Assembly (NCBI RefSeq): GCF_030158565.1
Contig: NZ_JAOASQ010000038.1
Location: 91,667 to 155,666, forward strand
Direction of reading: 5' to 3'
DNA length: 64,000 bases
Source: Limnohabitans sp.
GTDB taxonomy: Bacteria; Pseudomonadota; Gammaproteobacteria; Burkholderiales; Burkholderiaceae_C
The position numbers were made by a program, and so were the translations under genes. Positions 38,032-50,262 of the stretch are shown here, one piece after another. Each line of letters begins with the position of its first letter. The first letter of the stretch is position 1. The notes under the pieces are model-generated. The model worked only from the letters and a program-made list of their open reading frames with translations. It was not told the origin of the DNA and made no database searches.

Positions 38032-38817
38032 TCAAGCTTTTGCTTCTTCAGCCTCTTCGGGCGCCTGGGTGTGCTTGATGAAAATCTGCGCCGCCCAAAT
38101 GCCCAGTTCATACAGCAAGCACATGGGAATGGCCAAGGCCAGTTGGGACACCACATCGGGCGGCGTGACCACGGCAGCGATCACAAAAGCCAGCACCACG
38201 AAATAGCCCCGAAAGTCCTTGAGTTTTTGCACAGTCACCACGCCCATGCGGGCCAGAACCACCACGGCCACAGGCACTTCAAAAGCCAGACCAAAGGCCA
38301 AGAACATGGTGAGCACAAAACTCAGATAAGCCTCAATGTCAGGCGCGGCGGTGATGCTCTTCGGTGCAAAGCCCTGGATGAACGCAAAGACCTGTCCAAA
38401 GACGAAGAAATAGCAAAACGCAACACCGATCAAGAACAAGAGCGTGCTGGAAACTACCAAAGGGAGAACCAACTTTTTTTCATGGGCATACAGGCCAGGC
38501 GCCACAAACGCCCACACTTGGTAAAGCACCATCGGCAAAGCGATCAGGAAAGCCGCCATCAACAAGATCTTCAAGGGCACCATGAAAGGTGAAATCACCG
38601 AAGTGGCGATCAAGGTGGCCCCTTTGGGCAAGTGCGCCACCAGGGGTTGGGCCAAAATATCGTACAACTCACCCGGGCCGGGGAAAATGGCCAACACCGC
38701 AGCCGCCACAGCTATCGCAGCGACCGCACGAACCAGTCGATCCCGAAGTTCAATGAGATGGGCAACGAAGGGCTGTTCAGAACCAGTGAGTTCGTCTTGA
38801 GGGTTGGTGTCGGACAT
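38032..38817 (-). CDS. tatC: Sec-independent translocase TatC
   Basis: FVAHLIELRDRLVRAVAAI, FEVPVAVVVLARMGVV, AVVTPPDVVSQLALAIPMCLLYELGIW. Confidence 0.96.
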   Translation of the reverse strand: MSDTNPQDELTGSEQPFVAHLIELRDRLVRAVAAIAVAAAVLAIFPGPGELYDILAQPLVAHLPKGATLIATSVISPFMVPLKILLMAAFLIALPMVLYQVWAFVAPGLYAHEKKLVLPLVVSSTLLFLIGVAFCYFFVFGQVFAFIQGFAPKSITAAPDIEAYLSFVLTMFLAFGLAFEVPVAVVVLARMGVVTVQKLKDFRGYFVVLAFVIAAVVTPPDVVSQLALAIPMCLLYELGIWAAQIFIKHTQAPEEAEEAKA

Positions 38818-38859
38818 AGGGCAATGGATTGGACGGCCTGCCCCAAAGGGGCGCACCCG

Positions 38860-39327
38860 TCACAAAGTGTTGAGAGACTTTGGCCTGTAGCGCGCCACGC
38901 GGGCCGCACCAGAGAGCGCCTTGGTGCGCACACCCGAGCGCGCCTTGTACCACTGAGGTACGGCGCCACGCTTGAGACGCCAATTTTTGTCCGGATGTTT
39001 GTAACTGGGTGGCGGCGACTCCAGTTCAGGCAATTCACTGGCCAAGCCGGCCGTGGTTTCTGCCCAATCTTTTTCAAATTCAGAAGCGGTGGTCTGAACC
39101 GACTGCTCGACATCACGGGCGGCGGTCTCCATCGTCTCCTTCATTTTTTTGAGCTCTTCAAGGTCCATGGACCGATTGACCTCGGCTTTCACGTCAGACA
39201 CATACCGCTGGGCTTTGCCGATCAAGGCCCCCAGAGTACGCGCGACCTTGGGCAGCTTTTCGGGGCCGATGACGATCAACGCCACCACCCCGATCAGCGC
39301 CATTTTGGAGATGCCTAAGTCAAGCAC
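38860..39327 (-). CDS. tatB: Sec-independent translocase TatB
   Basis: [49 protein letters not shown]. Confidence 0.95.
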   Translation of the reverse strand: MLDLGISKMALIGVVALIVIGPEKLPKVARTLGALIGKAQRYVSDVKAEVNRSMDLEELKKMKETMETAARDVEQSVQTTASEFEKDWAETTAGLASELPELESPPPSYKHPDKNWRLKRGAVPQWYKARSGVRTKALSGAARVARYRPKSLNTL

Positions 39328-39353
39328 AGCAGCGCATTCGTTGTTTCAAGCGA

Positions 39354-39581
39354 TCAAGACTTGGTCTTGGCTTCAACGTCAATGGTGGCTTTTTCAGCCA
39401 CTGCCGGTGCGGCCACCGACTTGTCGTCTGCAGCAGATGCACCACCATCTTTCATGCCATCCTTGAAGCCTTTGACGGCACCGCCCAAGTCTGAGCCCAT
39501 GTTCTTGAGCTTTTTAGTGCCAAAGACCATGACCACGATGAGCAAGACGATCAACCAATGCCAAATGGAAAAAGAACCCAT
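39354..39581 (-). CDS. tatA: Sec-independent translocase TatA
   Basis: [44 protein letters not shown]. Confidence 0.96.
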   Translation of the reverse strand: MGSFSIWHWLIVLLIVVMVFGTKKLKNMGSDLGGAVKGFKDGMKDGGASAADDKSVAAPAVAEKATIDVEAKTKS

Positions 39582-39677
39582 GGAAAACTCCTAATGTTTG
39601 TTGAATTCTAAGGGGATACACCCCACGAATCTGAACGACCTTGATCAAGTCAGGAATTGAATAGGGAAACCGGGGCC

Positions 39678-40034
39678 TCAGCCCTTGAGCCAAGGGCGAG
39701 GCCCGCCCATCACATGCATGTGCAAGTGATGAACTTCCTGACCACCTTCAGCACCGGTATTGAGCACAATTCGGTATCCGCCCTCCGGGTAAGGTTTGCA
39801 GCCTTCTTGCAAAGCCAGCTTGGGCGCCAGCGTCATCATGTGGCCCATCAGACCCTCATGGGCAGGCGTCAGGTGCGCCATCGATGGCACATGCAGCTTC
39901 GGGATGATCAGGAAGTGCACAGGCGCCCAAGGGGAAATGTCATGAAAAGCAAACACATGCTCGTCTTCATGCACTTTGCGAGAGGGGATCTGACCCGCGA
40001 TGATTTTGCAAAAAATACAGTTGGAATCGCTCAT
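39678..40034 (-). CDS. HIT family protein (HinT-like)
   Basis: CIFCKIIAGQIPSRKVHEDEHVFAFHDI, HLHMHVMGGPR. Confidence 0.95.
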   Translation of the reverse strand: MSDSNCIFCKIIAGQIPSRKVHEDEHVFAFHDISPWAPVHFLIIPKLHVPSMAHLTPAHEGLMGHMMTLAPKLALQEGCKPYPEGGYRIVLNTGAEGGQEVHHLHMHVMGGPRPWLKG

Positions 40035-40053
40035 CGTTCACACACTTTCAGGA

Positions 40054-40416
40054 TCAGTCACTCACCGGGCGCTGCGCATTCAGGCGCACCATGCCCAAGA
40101 CGATCCGGTACAAAAACCAGATGGAAATCAGCCCCCAAGCCACCCAGCCAGGGAACAAAAAGAAAAACCACAAAGGCACCGTGACAAGGTACAACACCGC
40201 CGCCCAAAGCACGGTGCGGATGCGGAAGCTGAAATGGCTAGCCTCCCAACCCGTGACATCGCCCTTTTTGACCAGATCGATGACCAAGGCGACCACCAAC
40301 AAAGCCGGGCCCATTTGCCCACCCGGGGTCACCACACTGACCGCCACGATCAGGTGCAGGATGTAGCTGACCCAGCTGACCGTGAGGTTGCTGTCGTCGT
40401 TGGCAGGTGCGTTCAT
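40054..40416 (-). CDS. DUF4870-like small membrane protein
   Basis: ~120 aa polytopic membrane protein, conserved-looking gene slot. Confidence 0.65.
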   Translation of the reverse strand: MNAPANDDSNLTVSWVSYILHLIVAVSVVTPGGQMGPALLVVALVIDLVKKGDVTGWEASHFSFRIRTVLWAAVLYLVTVPLWFFFLFPGWVAWGLISIWFLYRIVLGMVRLNAQRPVSD

Positions 40417-40423
40417 GGGGGGC

Positions 40424-40801
40424 TTACTCGCCTGCGGCTTCGCGTGCTTGCGCTTTGCGCAGGGCTTTTTCTTCCAGTCCGCTCAAGCCTTCACGGCGAG
40501 CCAACTCGTTGACCACATCGGCAGGCGTCAGGCCGTAATGCGCCAGCGCAATCATGCTGTGAAACCACAAATCAGCCACCTCATAAACCAGCTTGGACGC
40601 ATCGCCCCCGTGGTCCACATCTTTGGCGGCCATCACGGTCTCGGTGGCTTCTTCGCCAATCTTCTTCAAAAAGGCGTCTGGGCCTTTGTGCAGCAGGCGG
40701 GCCACATAGCTTTTTTCGGGGTCGCCGCCGTTGGCCGCTTTGCGGCTTTCGATGATGGCCGCCAAACGCGCCAGCGTGTCGTTTGAGTTGAGGTCGCTCA
40801 T
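40424..40801 (-). CDS. hisE: Phosphoribosyl-ATP diphosphatase
   Basis: [52 protein letters not shown]. Confidence 0.95.
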   Translation of the reverse strand: MSDLNSNDTLARLAAIIESRKAANGGDPEKSYVARLLHKGPDAFLKKIGEEATETVMAAKDVDHGGDASKLVYEVADLWFHSMIALAHYGLTPADVVNELARREGLSGLEEKALRKAQAREAAGE

Positions 40802-40805
40802 GGGC

Positions 40806-41195
40806 TTATTTGTATATGGTTTCAGGGTCTTTGAGCACGGGATCGGCCGCAACCCAATCTTCGCCTTGCAGGCTTTGGAAAAAACAGCTGTGACGTCCCG
40901 TGTGACAAGCGATGCCGGGCTCATGCCCCAGCTGGGTCACTTTGAGCAAGACCACATCGCTGTCGCAATCGAGGCGAATGTCGTGCACAGTCTGCACATG
41001 GCCGGACTCCTCGCCTTTAAACCACAGCTTCTTGCGTGAGCGGCTGAAATAAACAGCGCGCTTGAGCTCGGCTGTTTTTTGCAGGGCTTCGCGGTTCATC
41101 CAGGCGAACATGAGCACATCGCCCGTCGATGCTTCTTGGGCAATGGCCGGAACCAGCCCGTGTTCATCCCATTTGATTTGATTGAGCCAATTCAT
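40806..41195 (-). CDS. hisI: Phosphoribosyl-AMP cyclohydrolase
   Basis: [51 protein letters not shown]. Confidence 0.96.
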   Translation of the reverse strand: MNWLNQIKWDEHGLVPAIAQEASTGDVLMFAWMNREALQKTAELKRAVYFSRSRKKLWFKGEESGHVQTVHDIRLDCDSDVVLLKVTQLGHEPGIACHTGRHSCFFQSLQGEDWVAADPVLKDPETIYK

Positions 41196-41204
41196 GGTGT
41201 GCGA

Positions 41205-42005
41205 TCAAAGACGGACAGAAATACCACGCTCGCGCATGCGCTGCTTGGCTTGTTGCACAGTGTATTCACCGTAATGAAAGATGCTGGCCGCCAGCACGGC
41301 GTCGGCGCCGCCAATGCTCACGCCGTCGGCCAAGTGGTCGAGGTTGCCCACGCCGCCAGACGCGATCACGGGCACGCTGACGGCGTCGCTCACGGCGCGG
41401 GTCAGTTGCAGGTCAAAGCCGCTTTTGGTGCCGTCACGGTCCATGCTGGTGAGCAAGATTTCGCCTGCGCCGTACTCGGCCATTTGCGTGGCCCAGGCCA
41501 CGGCGTCCAGGCCCACGTTTTTTCGGCCGCCGTGGCTGTAGACGTCCCAACCGGGGCCCATGGGCAAGCCATGGATGCCGATGCGCTGTTCGTCGTCAGG
41601 CGTGCGTCGCTTGGCGTCGATAGCGACGACGATGCACTGCGCGCCGTATTTGGCCGATGCGTCACGGATGACTTGCGGGTTGGCAATCGCAGCCGAGTTG
41701 AAGCTGGTTTTGTCGGCACCGGCATTCAGCAAGCGGCGCACGTCTTCGACGGTACGCACACCCCCACCCACGGTGAGCGGGATGAAGACTTGGCTGGCCA
41801 CGGCTTCGATGATGTGCAGGATCACGTCGCGCCCGTCGCTGGTGGCGGTGATGTCCAGGAAGGTGAGTTCGTCGGCGCCCTGCTCGTTGTAGCGGGCGGC
41901 GATTTCGACCGGGTCTCCGGCATCGCGCAGTTCGACGAAATTGACGCCCTTGACCACACGACCACCGGTCACGTCAAGGCAGGGAATGATGCGTTTGGCC
42001 AGCAT
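41205..42005 (-). CDS. hisF: Imidazole glycerol phosphate synthase subunit HisF
   Basis: [36 protein letters not shown]. Confidence 0.97.
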   Translation of the reverse strand: MLAKRIIPCLDVTGGRVVKGVNFVELRDAGDPVEIAARYNEQGADELTFLDITATSDGRDVILHIIEAVASQVFIPLTVGGGVRTVEDVRRLLNAGADKTSFNSAAIANPQVIRDASAKYGAQCIVVAIDAKRRTPDDEQRIGIHGLPMGPGWDVYSHGGRKNVGLDAVAWATQMAEYGAGEILLTSMDRDGTKSGFDLQLTRAVSDAVSVPVIASGGVGNLDHLADGVSIGGADAVLAASIFHYGEYTVQQAKQRMRERGISVRL

Positions 42006-42027
42006 GGAAAGCTATCTTTTCAAAAAA

Positions 42028-42876
42028 TCAGAGCACGCGCAGACGCTGTGCGCCCTGCCAGAAATCACCCGGCGCAATGCCAACCGGTTCGTACACCTGT
42101 GCCGCCTCCACACACAGCATGTGCTGCCAACCGTCAGCTGGCATGTCGGCCAGGGCTGCGCATTTGGCTGCACCCGGGTTCCAGACCACGGTCTGGGCCC
42201 AATCCATGTCTTGCTCAATCGACAGGGTGTGTGGGCCGTCTTGCAGCTCATAGCCTTGCGGAGCCGCGGAGTAGACGCGGTCAAACTCGCCCAAAAAGCG
42301 CAGTTCAGGCGCTGCGGTGGCGTGACGGTCTTTGACCGCATCCCATTCGGCCTGACCACCCAGGCCAAACAATCGGGCCTGCGCCACATCGCTGACCGCG
42401 AAATAGGTGTGCAGCGCCCCGGTGAAACTCAGTGGCTTGCTGTCGGTGTTGCGCACCGCCAAGTCCACCTGCAGTGCGCCGGGCGTCAATTCGATCAGCA
42501 ACAGCGCTTCAAAGGCCTGGTCCCACCACTGGCGTGTGGCGGCGCTGTCGTTCAACGTCAGCACCAGATGGGCTTGGTCATCTTCTAGGCGCGCGGGTTT
42601 GACCGTCCACGATTGGTTGCGTGCAAAACCATGCTTGGGCAAATCACCCCGCTGGTTGAACTGGGGAAAACACACCGGAATGCCACCGCGAATGGCCGCC
42701 TGGCCATCCATCACGCTTTGAGGACTCAGGTACAGACGCTCACGGCCACCGGCCACCCAGGACAACACATGGGCACCGTGGTGCGCCACGACCACCCGGT
42801 CACCATTGGGCAATTGCAACTCGGTGGCAGGCAGTCCCGCGAACAGCACCTCGCGGCTGGTGGCGCCAGTGCTCAT
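42028..42876 (-). CDS. D-hexose-6-phosphate mutarotase (aldose 1-epimerase family)
   Basis: GAHVLSWVAGGRERLYLSPQSVMDGQAAIRGGIPVCFPQFNQRGDLPKHGFAR, LHTYFAVSDVAQARLFGLGG. Confidence 0.9.
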   Translation of the reverse strand: MSTGATSREVLFAGLPATELQLPNGDRVVVAHHGAHVLSWVAGGRERLYLSPQSVMDGQAAIRGGIPVCFPQFNQRGDLPKHGFARNQSWTVKPARLEDDQAHLVLTLNDSAATRQWWDQAFEALLLIELTPGALQVDLAVRNTDSKPLSFTGALHTYFAVSDVAQARLFGLGGQAEWDAVKDRHATAAPELRFLGEFDRVYSAAPQGYELQDGPHTLSIEQDMDWAQTVVWNPGAAKCAALADMPADGWQHMLCVEAAQVYEPVGIAPGDFWQGAQRLRVL

Positions 42877-42878
42877 GT

Positions 42879-43619
42879 TCAGCCGTTCAGCTCATCGGCG
42901 CGTTGCTGGGCCAGCGCAAAGTCCAGGTCACCGGAATACACCGCACGGCCACAGATCACGCCTTCGACGCCTTCGTCTTCTACCGCGCACAGCTGTTCGA
43001 TGTCGGCCATGTTGGACAAACCGCCCGAGGCGATCACCGGAATGGTGAGCGCCTGCGCCAGCTTGACGGTGGCGTCGATGTTGATGCCGCTGAGCATGCC
43101 GTCGCGGCCGATGTCGGTGTAGATGATGGACTCGACGCCCCAGTCTTCGTACTTCTTGGCCAGGTCCACCACTTCGTGGCCGGTGAGCTTGCTCCAGCCG
43201 TCGGTGGCCACTTTGCCGTCCTTGGCGTCCAGGCCCACGATGATGTGGCCGCCAAACGCGGTGCAGGCGTCTTTCAAGAAGCCGGGGTTCTTCACGGCGG
43301 CGGTGCCGATGATGACGTAGCGCAGGCCGCTGTCGATGTATTTTTCGATCGTGTCCAGATCGCGGATGCCGCCACCCAGCTGAACCGGGATGTCGTCGCC
43401 CACGGCCTTGAGGATGGATTTGATGGCGCCGAAGTTTTGCGGCTTGCCCGCGAACGCGCCGTTCAGATCCACCAGGTGCAGGCGGCGTGCGCCTTTTTCC
43501 AGCCAGGTGCGGGCCATGGCGGCAGGGTCTTCGCCAAAAGTCGTGGCTTGGTCCATATCGCCCTGCTTGAGGCGAACGCAGTGGCCGTCTTTGAGGTCAA
43601 TGGCGGGGATCAGAATCAT
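42879..43619 (-). CDS. hisA: ProFAR isomerase HisA
   Basis: [50 protein letters not shown]. Confidence 0.97.
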   Translation of the reverse strand: MILIPAIDLKDGHCVRLKQGDMDQATTFGEDPAAMARTWLEKGARRLHLVDLNGAFAGKPQNFGAIKSILKAVGDDIPVQLGGGIRDLDTIEKYIDSGLRYVIIGTAAVKNPGFLKDACTAFGGHIIVGLDAKDGKVATDGWSKLTGHEVVDLAKKYEDWGVESIIYTDIGRDGMLSGINIDATVKLAQALTIPVIASGGLSNMADIEQLCAVEDEGVEGVICGRAVYSGDLDFALAQQRADELNG

Positions 43620-43668
43620 GGCGAATTAAAAAAAGACTGAGGGGCTGAAAAACGGCAGTGAAAACTTC

Positions 43669-44325
43669 TCAAGGCTGCCAGTGGAGGAAATTGCGGAACA
43701 AGGCCAGGCCTTGGGCCGCGCTTTTTTCGGGGTGAAACTGGGTGGCAAAAATATTGTCACGGGCAATCGCACAGGCAAAGCGACCACCGTAATCGGTCTC
43801 CGCCGCAGCGTGCGCTGGGTTGGCGACCTTGGCATAGAAGCTGTGCACAAAATAATACCAGCTGCCATCGTCAATGCCGCTCCACAAAGGGTGGGCTGGC
43901 GAGGCTTGCCAAACCTGATTCCAGCCCATTTGCGGCACTTTGTAGCGGGTACCGTCGGGCTGAATTTGCCCTGCCAGCTCAAACTTGACGACACGGCCGG
44001 GGATCAAGCCGAGGCCCGGCGTGTTGCCCTCGTCGCTGTGGTCCAGCAGCATTTGCATGCCCACACACACGCCAAACAGCGGTTTGCTGGCGGCGGCTTC
44101 GAGCACGGCGTCCAGCAAGCCCGACTCGCGCAGCTCGCGCATGCAGTCGGGCATGGCGCCCTGCCCTGGCAAGACCACGCGGTGGGCGTTGCGCACGACT
44201 TGCGGGTCAGAAGTCACGGTGACCTCGGCATGGTCCACGCTGGAGGCCGCATGGATCACCGCCTGCGCCACACTGCGCAGGTTGCCCATGCCGTAGTCCA
44301 CCACTGCAACGCGATTGACGCTCAT
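43669..44325 (-). CDS. hisH: Imidazole glycerol phosphate synthase subunit HisH
   Basis: [43 protein letters not shown]. Confidence 0.97.
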   Translation of the reverse strand: MSVNRVAVVDYGMGNLRSVAQAVIHAASSVDHAEVTVTSDPQVVRNAHRVVLPGQGAMPDCMRELRESGLLDAVLEAAASKPLFGVCVGMQMLLDHSDEGNTPGLGLIPGRVVKFELAGQIQPDGTRYKVPQMGWNQVWQASPAHPLWSGIDDGSWYYFVHSFYAKVANPAHAAAETDYGGRFACAIARDNIFATQFHPEKSAAQGLALFRNFLHWQP

Positions 44326-44326
44326 G

Positions 44327-44917
44327 TCAGAGGCTGCCTTTGGTGGAAGGGATCACACCCGCCGAGCGGGGATCCAGCTCGAGCGCCGCGCGAATAGCCC
44401 GAGCAAAGGCCTTGAAGATGGTCTCGCACTGGTGGTGCGCGTTGACACCCTTGAGGTTGTCGATGTGCAGTGTGCACAGCGCGTGGTTCACAAAGCCCTG
44501 GAAGAACTCGTACACCAGCTGGGTGTCGAGCGTGCCCAAAGAACCCGAGGTGAAGTTCACGTCCATGTACAGGCCAGGGCGACCCGAAAAGTCCACCACC
44601 ACGCGGCTCAAGGCTTCGTCGAGCGGTACATAGGCGTGGCCATAACGGCGGATGCCTTTTTTGTCGCCAATGGCCTGCGCAAACGCCTGACCCAGCGTGA
44701 TGCCAATGTCTTCGACCGTGTGGTGACCGTCGATGTGCAGGTCGCCTTCGCAAGCGATGTCCAGATCGATCAGGCCGTGGCGCGCGATCTGGTCGAGCAT
44801 GTGGTCCAGAAAACCGATGCCGCTGGCCAGTTTGGCTTGGCCCGTGCCGTCCAGGTTGATGGCGACGCGGATGTTCGTCTCGGCCGTCTTGCGGGTGACG
44901 TTTGCTGAGCGGTTCAT
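44327..44917 (-). CDS. hisB: Imidazoleglycerol-phosphate dehydratase
   Basis: [55 protein letters not shown]. Confidence 0.97.
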   Translation of the reverse strand: MNRSANVTRKTAETNIRVAINLDGTGQAKLASGIGFLDHMLDQIARHGLIDLDIACEGDLHIDGHHTVEDIGITLGQAFAQAIGDKKGIRRYGHAYVPLDEALSRVVVDFSGRPGLYMDVNFTSGSLGTLDTQLVYEFFQGFVNHALCTLHIDNLKGVNAHHQCETIFKAFARAIRAALELDPRSAGVIPSTKGSL

Positions 44918-45999
44918 AAGGAGACTTTCAAAGCGGCAAGGAGTTGGTCGTTTTCTGCGGCGGTGCCCACCGTCATGCGCAAGCAGTTGGCCAGCAATGG
45001 GTGCATTTTAGAAACGTTCTTGATCAGCACACCGTGTGCTTTCATACCTTCAAAGGCTTTGGCCGCATCGGGCACGCGGGCCAGGATCATGTTGGCTTCG
45101 CTGGGGAAAGGCTGCACGCCGGGCAAGGCGGCCAACTCTTTCAGAAGGCGGGCACGTTGCTCGCGCAGGTCTTTGGCTTGCGCGGCAAACACCTCGGCAT
45201 GCTCCAGCGCGAACAGGGCGCACTCGTAATTGAGCACGCTGATGTTGTAAGGCGGGCGCACCTTGTCGATCTCGGCGACCAAGGCCTTGGGGCCCACCAT
45301 GTAGCCCAGGCGCACCCCAGCCAGGCCAAACTTGCTGAGCGTGCGCATCAGCAAAACGTGCGCATGGCGCGTGATGCGGTCCATGTAGCTCTTGCTGGCA
45401 AAGGGCTGGTAAGCCTCGTCCATGACCACCAATCCGCCTTGCGCGCCCTGGGCGAGCACGATCTTCTCGATCGTCTCGTCGTTCCAGAGGTTGCCGGTGG
45501 GGTTGTTGGGGTAAGCCAAGTAGACGATGGACGGCTTGTGCTCGGCAATGGCTGCCAGCATGGCGGCTTCGTCGAGTTCAAAGTCGGCCGTGAGCGGCAC
45601 ACCGTGGAAGGCCAAGCCTTGCAGTTGGGCGCTCATGGCGTACATCACAAAGCCGGGCAGCGGGGCCAGAATGCTGGCTCCGGGCACATCGCAGGCCATG
45701 GCCAACAGCGAGATCAACTCGTCCGAGCCATTGCCCAGCATGATGTCGAAGCCTTCGGGCATGCCAGCATAGCTGGCCAATGCTTGGCGCAAGTCGTCAA
45801 CACGGCCATTGGGATAACGGTTCAGGGCCAAAGCGCCCAAGCGCTCGCCCAAGGCCTTTTGCAGCTCAGGCGGCAGACTGTGCGGATTCTCCATCGCGTC
45901 GAGCTTGACCATGCCCACCGAATCCTGGATGGCGTAGGCGTGCATGGACTGCACGTCTTGGCGGATGCGTTGCATGAGTTGGGGACTGACGTTGCTCAT
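44914..45999 (-). CDS. hisC: Histidinol-phosphate aminotransferase
   Basis: [39 protein letters not shown]. Confidence 0.95.
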   Translation of the reverse strand: MSNVSPQLMQRIRQDVQSMHAYAIQDSVGMVKLDAMENPHSLPPELQKALGERLGALALNRYPNGRVDDLRQALASYAGMPEGFDIMLGNGSDELISLLAMACDVPGASILAPLPGFVMYAMSAQLQGLAFHGVPLTADFELDEAAMLAAIAEHKPSIVYLAYPNNPTGNLWNDETIEKIVLAQGAQGGLVVMDEAYQPFASKSYMDRITRHAHVLLMRTLSKFGLAGVRLGYMVGPKALVAEIDKVRPPYNISVLNYECALFALEHAEVFAAQAKDLREQRARLLKELAALPGVQPFPSEANMILARVPDAAKAFEGMKAHGVLIKNVSKMHPLLANCLRMTVGTAAENDQLLAALKVSL

Positions 46000-47339
46000 T
46001 TCGGGTCTCGCATCGGGGGCACAGGGTTCAAACGGAGTTCGGCGGCACGGGCGTGGGCTTGCAGGCCTTCGCCATAAGCCAGCTCGGCGGCAATGCGGCC
46101 CAGTGGCTGTGCACCCGCTTCGCTCACCTCAATCAGGCTGCTGCGCTTTTGAAAGTCGTACACGCCCAGCGGCGAAGAGAAGCGTGCCGTGCCGCTGGTC
46201 GGCAGAACGTGGTTAGGGCCAGCGCAATAGTCGCCCAGCGATTCGCTGGTGAACGCGCCCAAAAAGATGGCCCCCGCGTGGCGCAGCAGCGGCTCCCAGC
46301 GGTGCGGTTCATTGCTCGACACCTCCAGGTGCTCGGGCGCGATGCGGTTGCTGATGGCGCAGGCTTCTTCCATGTTGCGCGTGAGGATCAGCGCACCCCG
46401 GTCGTTCAGGCTCTTGGCAATGATCTCGCGACGGGGCATTTCGGGCAGCAGTCGGTCAATGGCGGCTTGCACCTCGGCGATGTAAGCCGCATCGGGGCAC
46501 AGCAAAATGCTTTGCGCCAACTCGTCGTGCTCGGCCTGGCTGAACAGATCCATCGCCACCCATTCGGCGGGCGTGGTGCCGTCGGCCAGCACCAAAATTT
46601 CTGAGGGGCCCGCAATCATGTCGATGCCCACGGTGCCGAACACGCGCTTTTTGGCGCTGGCCACATAGGCGTTGCCCGGGCCGGTGATCTTGTCCACCTT
46701 GGGGATGGTGGCCGTGCCGTAGGCCAGCGCCGCCACGGCCTGCGCACCGCCCACGGTGAAGGCGCGGCTCACACCGGCCACACAGGCGGCGGCCAGCACC
46801 AGGGGGTTGCGCACACCTTGAGGCGTGGGCACCACCATGATGATCTCCTGCACCCCGGCCACATGGGCGGGGATGGCGTTCATCAACACCGACGAGGGGT
46901 AAGCCGCTTTGCCACCGGGGACGTAAATGCCCACGCGGTCCAGCGGCGTGACTTTTTGCCCCAGCAGCGTACCGTCTTCGTCATGGTAAGACCAGCTTTC
47001 ACCAGACGCCTTTTTTTGCGCTTCGTGGTACTTGCGCACACGGGCGGCAGCGGCTTGCAGGGCTTCGCGCTGTACGGCAGGCAGGCTGTCCAGCGCGGCT
47101 TGCAGCTCGGCCTGGGTGATCTCCAGCGCCTTCACATCGGCCGCTTGCAGGCCGTCAAAACGCTGGGTGTACTCGAGCACGGCCGCATCGCCGCGCTGTT
47201 GCACATCGGCCAGGATGTCGGCCACGCGCTGCTCGATGGCGGCGTCGGTGTCGGCAGACCAATGCAGGCGGGCCGCGAAGGCCGCTTCAAAACCGGCGTC
47301 CGCCGTGTTCAGTTGCAATGGTTTGGCTTGCAGACCCAT
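45996..47339 (-). CDS. hisD: Histidinol dehydrogenase
   Basis: [62 protein letters not shown] extension to 47708 overlaps hisG and is rejected. Confidence 0.95.
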   Translation of the reverse strand: MGLQAKPLQLNTADAGFEAAFAARLHWSADTDAAIEQRVADILADVQQRGDAAVLEYTQRFDGLQAADVKALEITQAELQAALDSLPAVQREALQAAAARVRKYHEAQKKASGESWSYHDEDGTLLGQKVTPLDRVGIYVPGGKAAYPSSVLMNAIPAHVAGVQEIIMVVPTPQGVRNPLVLAAACVAGVSRAFTVGGAQAVAALAYGTATIPKVDKITGPGNAYVASAKKRVFGTVGIDMIAGPSEILVLADGTTPAEWVAMDLFSQAEHDELAQSILLCPDAAYIAEVQAAIDRLLPEMPRREIIAKSLNDRGALILTRNMEEACAISNRIAPEHLEVSSNEPHRWEPLLRHAGAIFLGAFTSESLGDYCAGPNHVLPTSGTARFSSPLGVYDFQKRSSLIEVSEAGAQPLGRIAAELAYGEGLQAHARAAELRLNPVPPMRDPK

Positions 47340-47341
47340 GT

Positions 47342-47983
47342 TCAGTCTTTCTTCACGGCGCCCGCAAAGGCGTCGATGATGGCGCGGATCGGCGCCTGTT
47401 TGAGCTTGAGCGCGGCCTGGTTCACGACCAGACGCGAGCTGATGTCCATGATGCGCTCGACCTCGACCAAATGGTTGGCCTTGAGCGTGTTGCCGGTGGA
47501 CACCAGATCGACAATCGCATCGGCCAGCCCCGTCAGCGGGGCCAGTTCCATGCTGCCGTAGAGCTTGATCAGGTCGACGTGCACACCCTTGGTCGCGAAA
47601 AAGTCGCGCGCAATGGCGGTGTATTTGGTCGCCACCTTCAGGCGCGAGCCTGTGCGCACGGCACTGGCGTAGTCGTAATCGGCACGCACCGCCACACTCA
47701 TGCGGCATTTGGCGATGTTCAGATCCAGCGGCTGGTACAGACCCTGGCCACCATGTTCAATCAAGGTGTCCAAACCGGTCACGCCCAGATCGGCGCCGCC
47801 GTATTCCACATAGGTGGGCACGTCGCTGGCACGCACCAAGACCACGCGCACATTGGGCTGGTTGGTGGGCAGGATCAACTTGCGGGATTTTTCGGGGTCT
47901 TCGAGCACCTCGATGCCTGCGGCCAGCAGCAGCGGCAGGGTTTCGTCAAAGATGCGTCCTTTGGACAGGGCCAGCGTGATCAT
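47342..47983 (-). CDS. hisG: ATP phosphoribosyltransferase (short form)
   Basis: [64 protein letters not shown]. Confidence 0.95.
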   Translation of the reverse strand: MITLALSKGRIFDETLPLLLAAGIEVLEDPEKSRKLILPTNQPNVRVVLVRASDVPTYVEYGGADLGVTGLDTLIEHGGQGLYQPLDLNIAKCRMSVAVRADYDYASAVRTGSRLKVATKYTAIARDFFATKGVHVDLIKLYGSMELAPLTGLADAIVDLVSTGNTLKANHLVEVERIMDISSRLVVNQAALKLKQAPIRAIIDAFAGAVKKD

Positions 47984-49245
47984 TTCACTCTTTCGATGTC
48001 GGCGCCCACGGCGCGGAGTTTGGCTTCCATGCGGTCATAGCCGCGGTCCAGGTGGTAAATGCGGTCCACGATGGTTTCGCCTTCGGCCACCAGACCGGCG
48101 ATCACCAGACTGGCTGAGGCGCGCAGATCGGTCGCCATCACGGTGGCGCCCGAGAGCTTTTCCACACCTTCAATCACCGAGACCTTGCCGTCGATCTGGA
48201 TGTGCGCGCCCAGGCGCACCAGTTCGTTGACGTGCATGAAACGGTTTTCAAAAATCGTTTCGGTCACCTTGCTGGCACCTTGCGAGATGCAATTGAGCGC
48301 CATGAACTGGGCCTGCATGTCGGTCGGAAAACCTGGGTATTCGGTGGTGCGAAAGCTCTGGGCTTTCAGGCGACCTTCGGACTTCACGCGGATGAAATCA
48401 GCCCCCGCTTCAATCGTGGCGCCAGCATCACGCAGCTTGTCGATGACCGCATCCAGATGGTCGGCGCGGCCATGGCGCAACACCACATCACCGCCGGTGG
48501 CGGCCACAGCGCACAAGAAAGTGCCTGCCTCAATGCGGTCGGCCACCACCTGGTGCTCGGCACCATGCAAACGCTCTACACCCTGGATGCGGATCTTGCT
48601 GGTGCCGTGGCCTTCGATCTTCGCGCCCATCTTGATGAGCATCTCGGCCAAGTCGGTGATCTCGGGCTCTTGTGCAGCGTTTTCGAGCACAGTCTCGCCT
48701 TCGGCCAAAGCGGCGGCCATCATGAAGTTTTCAGTGCCGGTCACCGTCACCATGTCGGTGGTGATGTGCGCGCCCTTCAATCGGGTGCGGCCTGCGGGCA
48801 GGCTGGCCAGCATGTAACCGTGCTCGACCGTGATCTCGGCGCCCATGGCCTGCAGGCCTTTGAGGTGCTGGTCCACTGGGCGTGAACCGATGGCGCAGCC
48901 GCCGGGCAAGGACACCTTGGCCTTGCCAAAACGGGCAAGCAAGGGCCCCAGGGCCAGCACCGAAGCACGCATGGTTTTCACCAGTTCATAGGGCGCCTCG
49001 GGGTTGTTCAAGCCGCCTGCGTCCAGGGTCACGCGACCGTCTTCATGGTGCTCGGCCGTGACCCCCATGTTCCGAATCAGCTTGAGCATGGTGGCCACGT
49101 CCTGCAAGCGCGGCACATTCACCAAAGTGACCGGCTCAGCGCTCAGCAAGGCGGCGCACAACTCGGGCAATGCGGCATTTTTGGCGCCAGCGACGTCCAG
49201 CACGCCATGGAGGCGCTTGCCACCGCGAATTTTCAGTTTGTCCAT
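47980..49245 (-). CDS. murA: UDP-N-acetylglucosamine 1-carboxyvinyltransferase
   Basis: [60 protein letters not shown]. Confidence 0.97.
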   Translation of the reverse strand: MDKLKIRGGKRLHGVLDVAGAKNAALPELCAALLSAEPVTLVNVPRLQDVATMLKLIRNMGVTAEHHEDGRVTLDAGGLNNPEAPYELVKTMRASVLALGPLLARFGKAKVSLPGGCAIGSRPVDQHLKGLQAMGAEITVEHGYMLASLPAGRTRLKGAHITTDMVTVTGTENFMMAAALAEGETVLENAAQEPEITDLAEMLIKMGAKIEGHGTSKIRIQGVERLHGAEHQVVADRIEAGTFLCAVAATGGDVVLRHGRADHLDAVIDKLRDAGATIEAGADFIRVKSEGRLKAQSFRTTEYPGFPTDMQAQFMALNCISQGASKVTETIFENRFMHVNELVRLGAHIQIDGKVSVIEGVEKLSGATVMATDLRASASLVIAGLVAEGETIVDRIYHLDRGYDRMEAKLRAVGADIERVK

Positions 49246-49258
49246 GTTTTCAAATCAC

Positions 49259-49501
49259 TCAGCGAGGCAAAGCCGCCCATTCGGCAGGGGTGTAGGTTTT
49301 CATCGACAAGGCATGCACCTCGTCGGTCTGGATTTTTTGTCCCAAGGTGGCATACACCTTTTGATGGCGTGCAATCAGACGCAAACCGGTGAACGATTCG
49401 GACACGACCACCGCACTCCAATGGCGACCATCCCCATCGACCTCCAGGTGTGTGCACGCCAGACCGGCCGCGATGATGGAACGAAGTTGCTCTGCATTCA
49501 T
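49259..49501 (-). CDS. BolA/IbaG family protein
   Basis: 80 aa; HWSAVVVSESFTGLRLIARHQKVYATLGQKIQTDEVHALSMKTYTP. Confidence 0.88.
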   Translation of the reverse strand: MNAEQLRSIIAAGLACTHLEVDGDGRHWSAVVVSESFTGLRLIARHQKVYATLGQKIQTDEVHALSMKTYTPAEWAALPR

Positions 49502-49506
49502 GGTGT

Positions 49507-50262
49507 TCAGCTCCGGATCTTGTAGCCGGTGCGCAAAAGGTGAAGGGTCACGCCACTGACCAGGGCCAGGGCCGTGGCCACCACACCCAAGCTGGTCCAG
49601 GGCGACACATCGCTCTGTCCAAAAAAGCCGTAACGAAAACCGTCGATCATGTAGAAAAACGGGTTGAGGTGGCTCAGCTGCTGCCAGAAAGCGGGCAGCG
49701 AATGGATGGAATAAAACACGCCCGACAAAAAGGTCATGGGCATGATGATGAAGTTCTGGAAAGCGGCCATCTGATCGAACTTCTCGGCCCAAAGACCGGC
49801 GATGACACCCAAAGCCCCCATCATGGCCGCGCCCATGATGGCAAAGGCCAAAATCCACAAGGGGTAGACGAACTGGATGTTGACCATCCACCCGGTGATG
49901 ACGAACACACCCAGGCCCACAGCCAAGCCACGCACCACCGAAGAGCCCACATAGGCCACAAACCAGCTGCGGTGCGACAGGGGGGTGAGCAACAAAAACA
50001 CGAGGTTGCCCATGATCTTGCTTTGCACCAGGCTTGATGAGCTGTTGGCAAAAGCGTTTTGCAACACACCCATCATGATGAGACCCGGCAGCAAGAACGA
50101 GGTGTAGGCCACCTGGTCGTAGACCTTGACATGGTCTTCGAGCACATGGCCGAAGATCAGCATGTAGAGCACCGAGGTGAGTACGGGCGCTGCGATGGTC
50201 TGAAAAGCGACTTTCCAAAAGCGCAGGACTTCTTTGTACAGCAGGGTTTGCCAGCCGGTCAT
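49507..50262 (-). CDS. ABC-2 type transporter permease
   Basis: MTGWQTLLYKEVLRFWKVAFQTIAAPVLTSVLYMLIFG, six-TM ABC2 pattern. Confidence 0.9.
   Translation of the reverse strand: MTGWQTLLYKEVLRFWKVAFQTIAAPVLTSVLYMLIFGHVLEDHVKVYDQVAYTSFLLPGLIMMGVLQNAFANSSSSLVQSKIMGNLVFLLLTPLSHRSWFVAYVGSSVVRGLAVGLGVFVITGWMVNIQFVYPLWILAFAIMGAAMMGALGVIAGLWAEKFDQMAAFQNFIIMPMTFLSGVFYSIHSLPAFWQQLSHLNPFFYMIDGFRYGFFGQSDVSPWTSLGVVATALALVSGVTLHLLRTGYKIRS

Noticed and set aside
47340-47708. N-terminal extension of hisD ORF
   Set aside because: Overlaps hisG out of frame; HisD homology begins at MGLQAKPLQ (47339).
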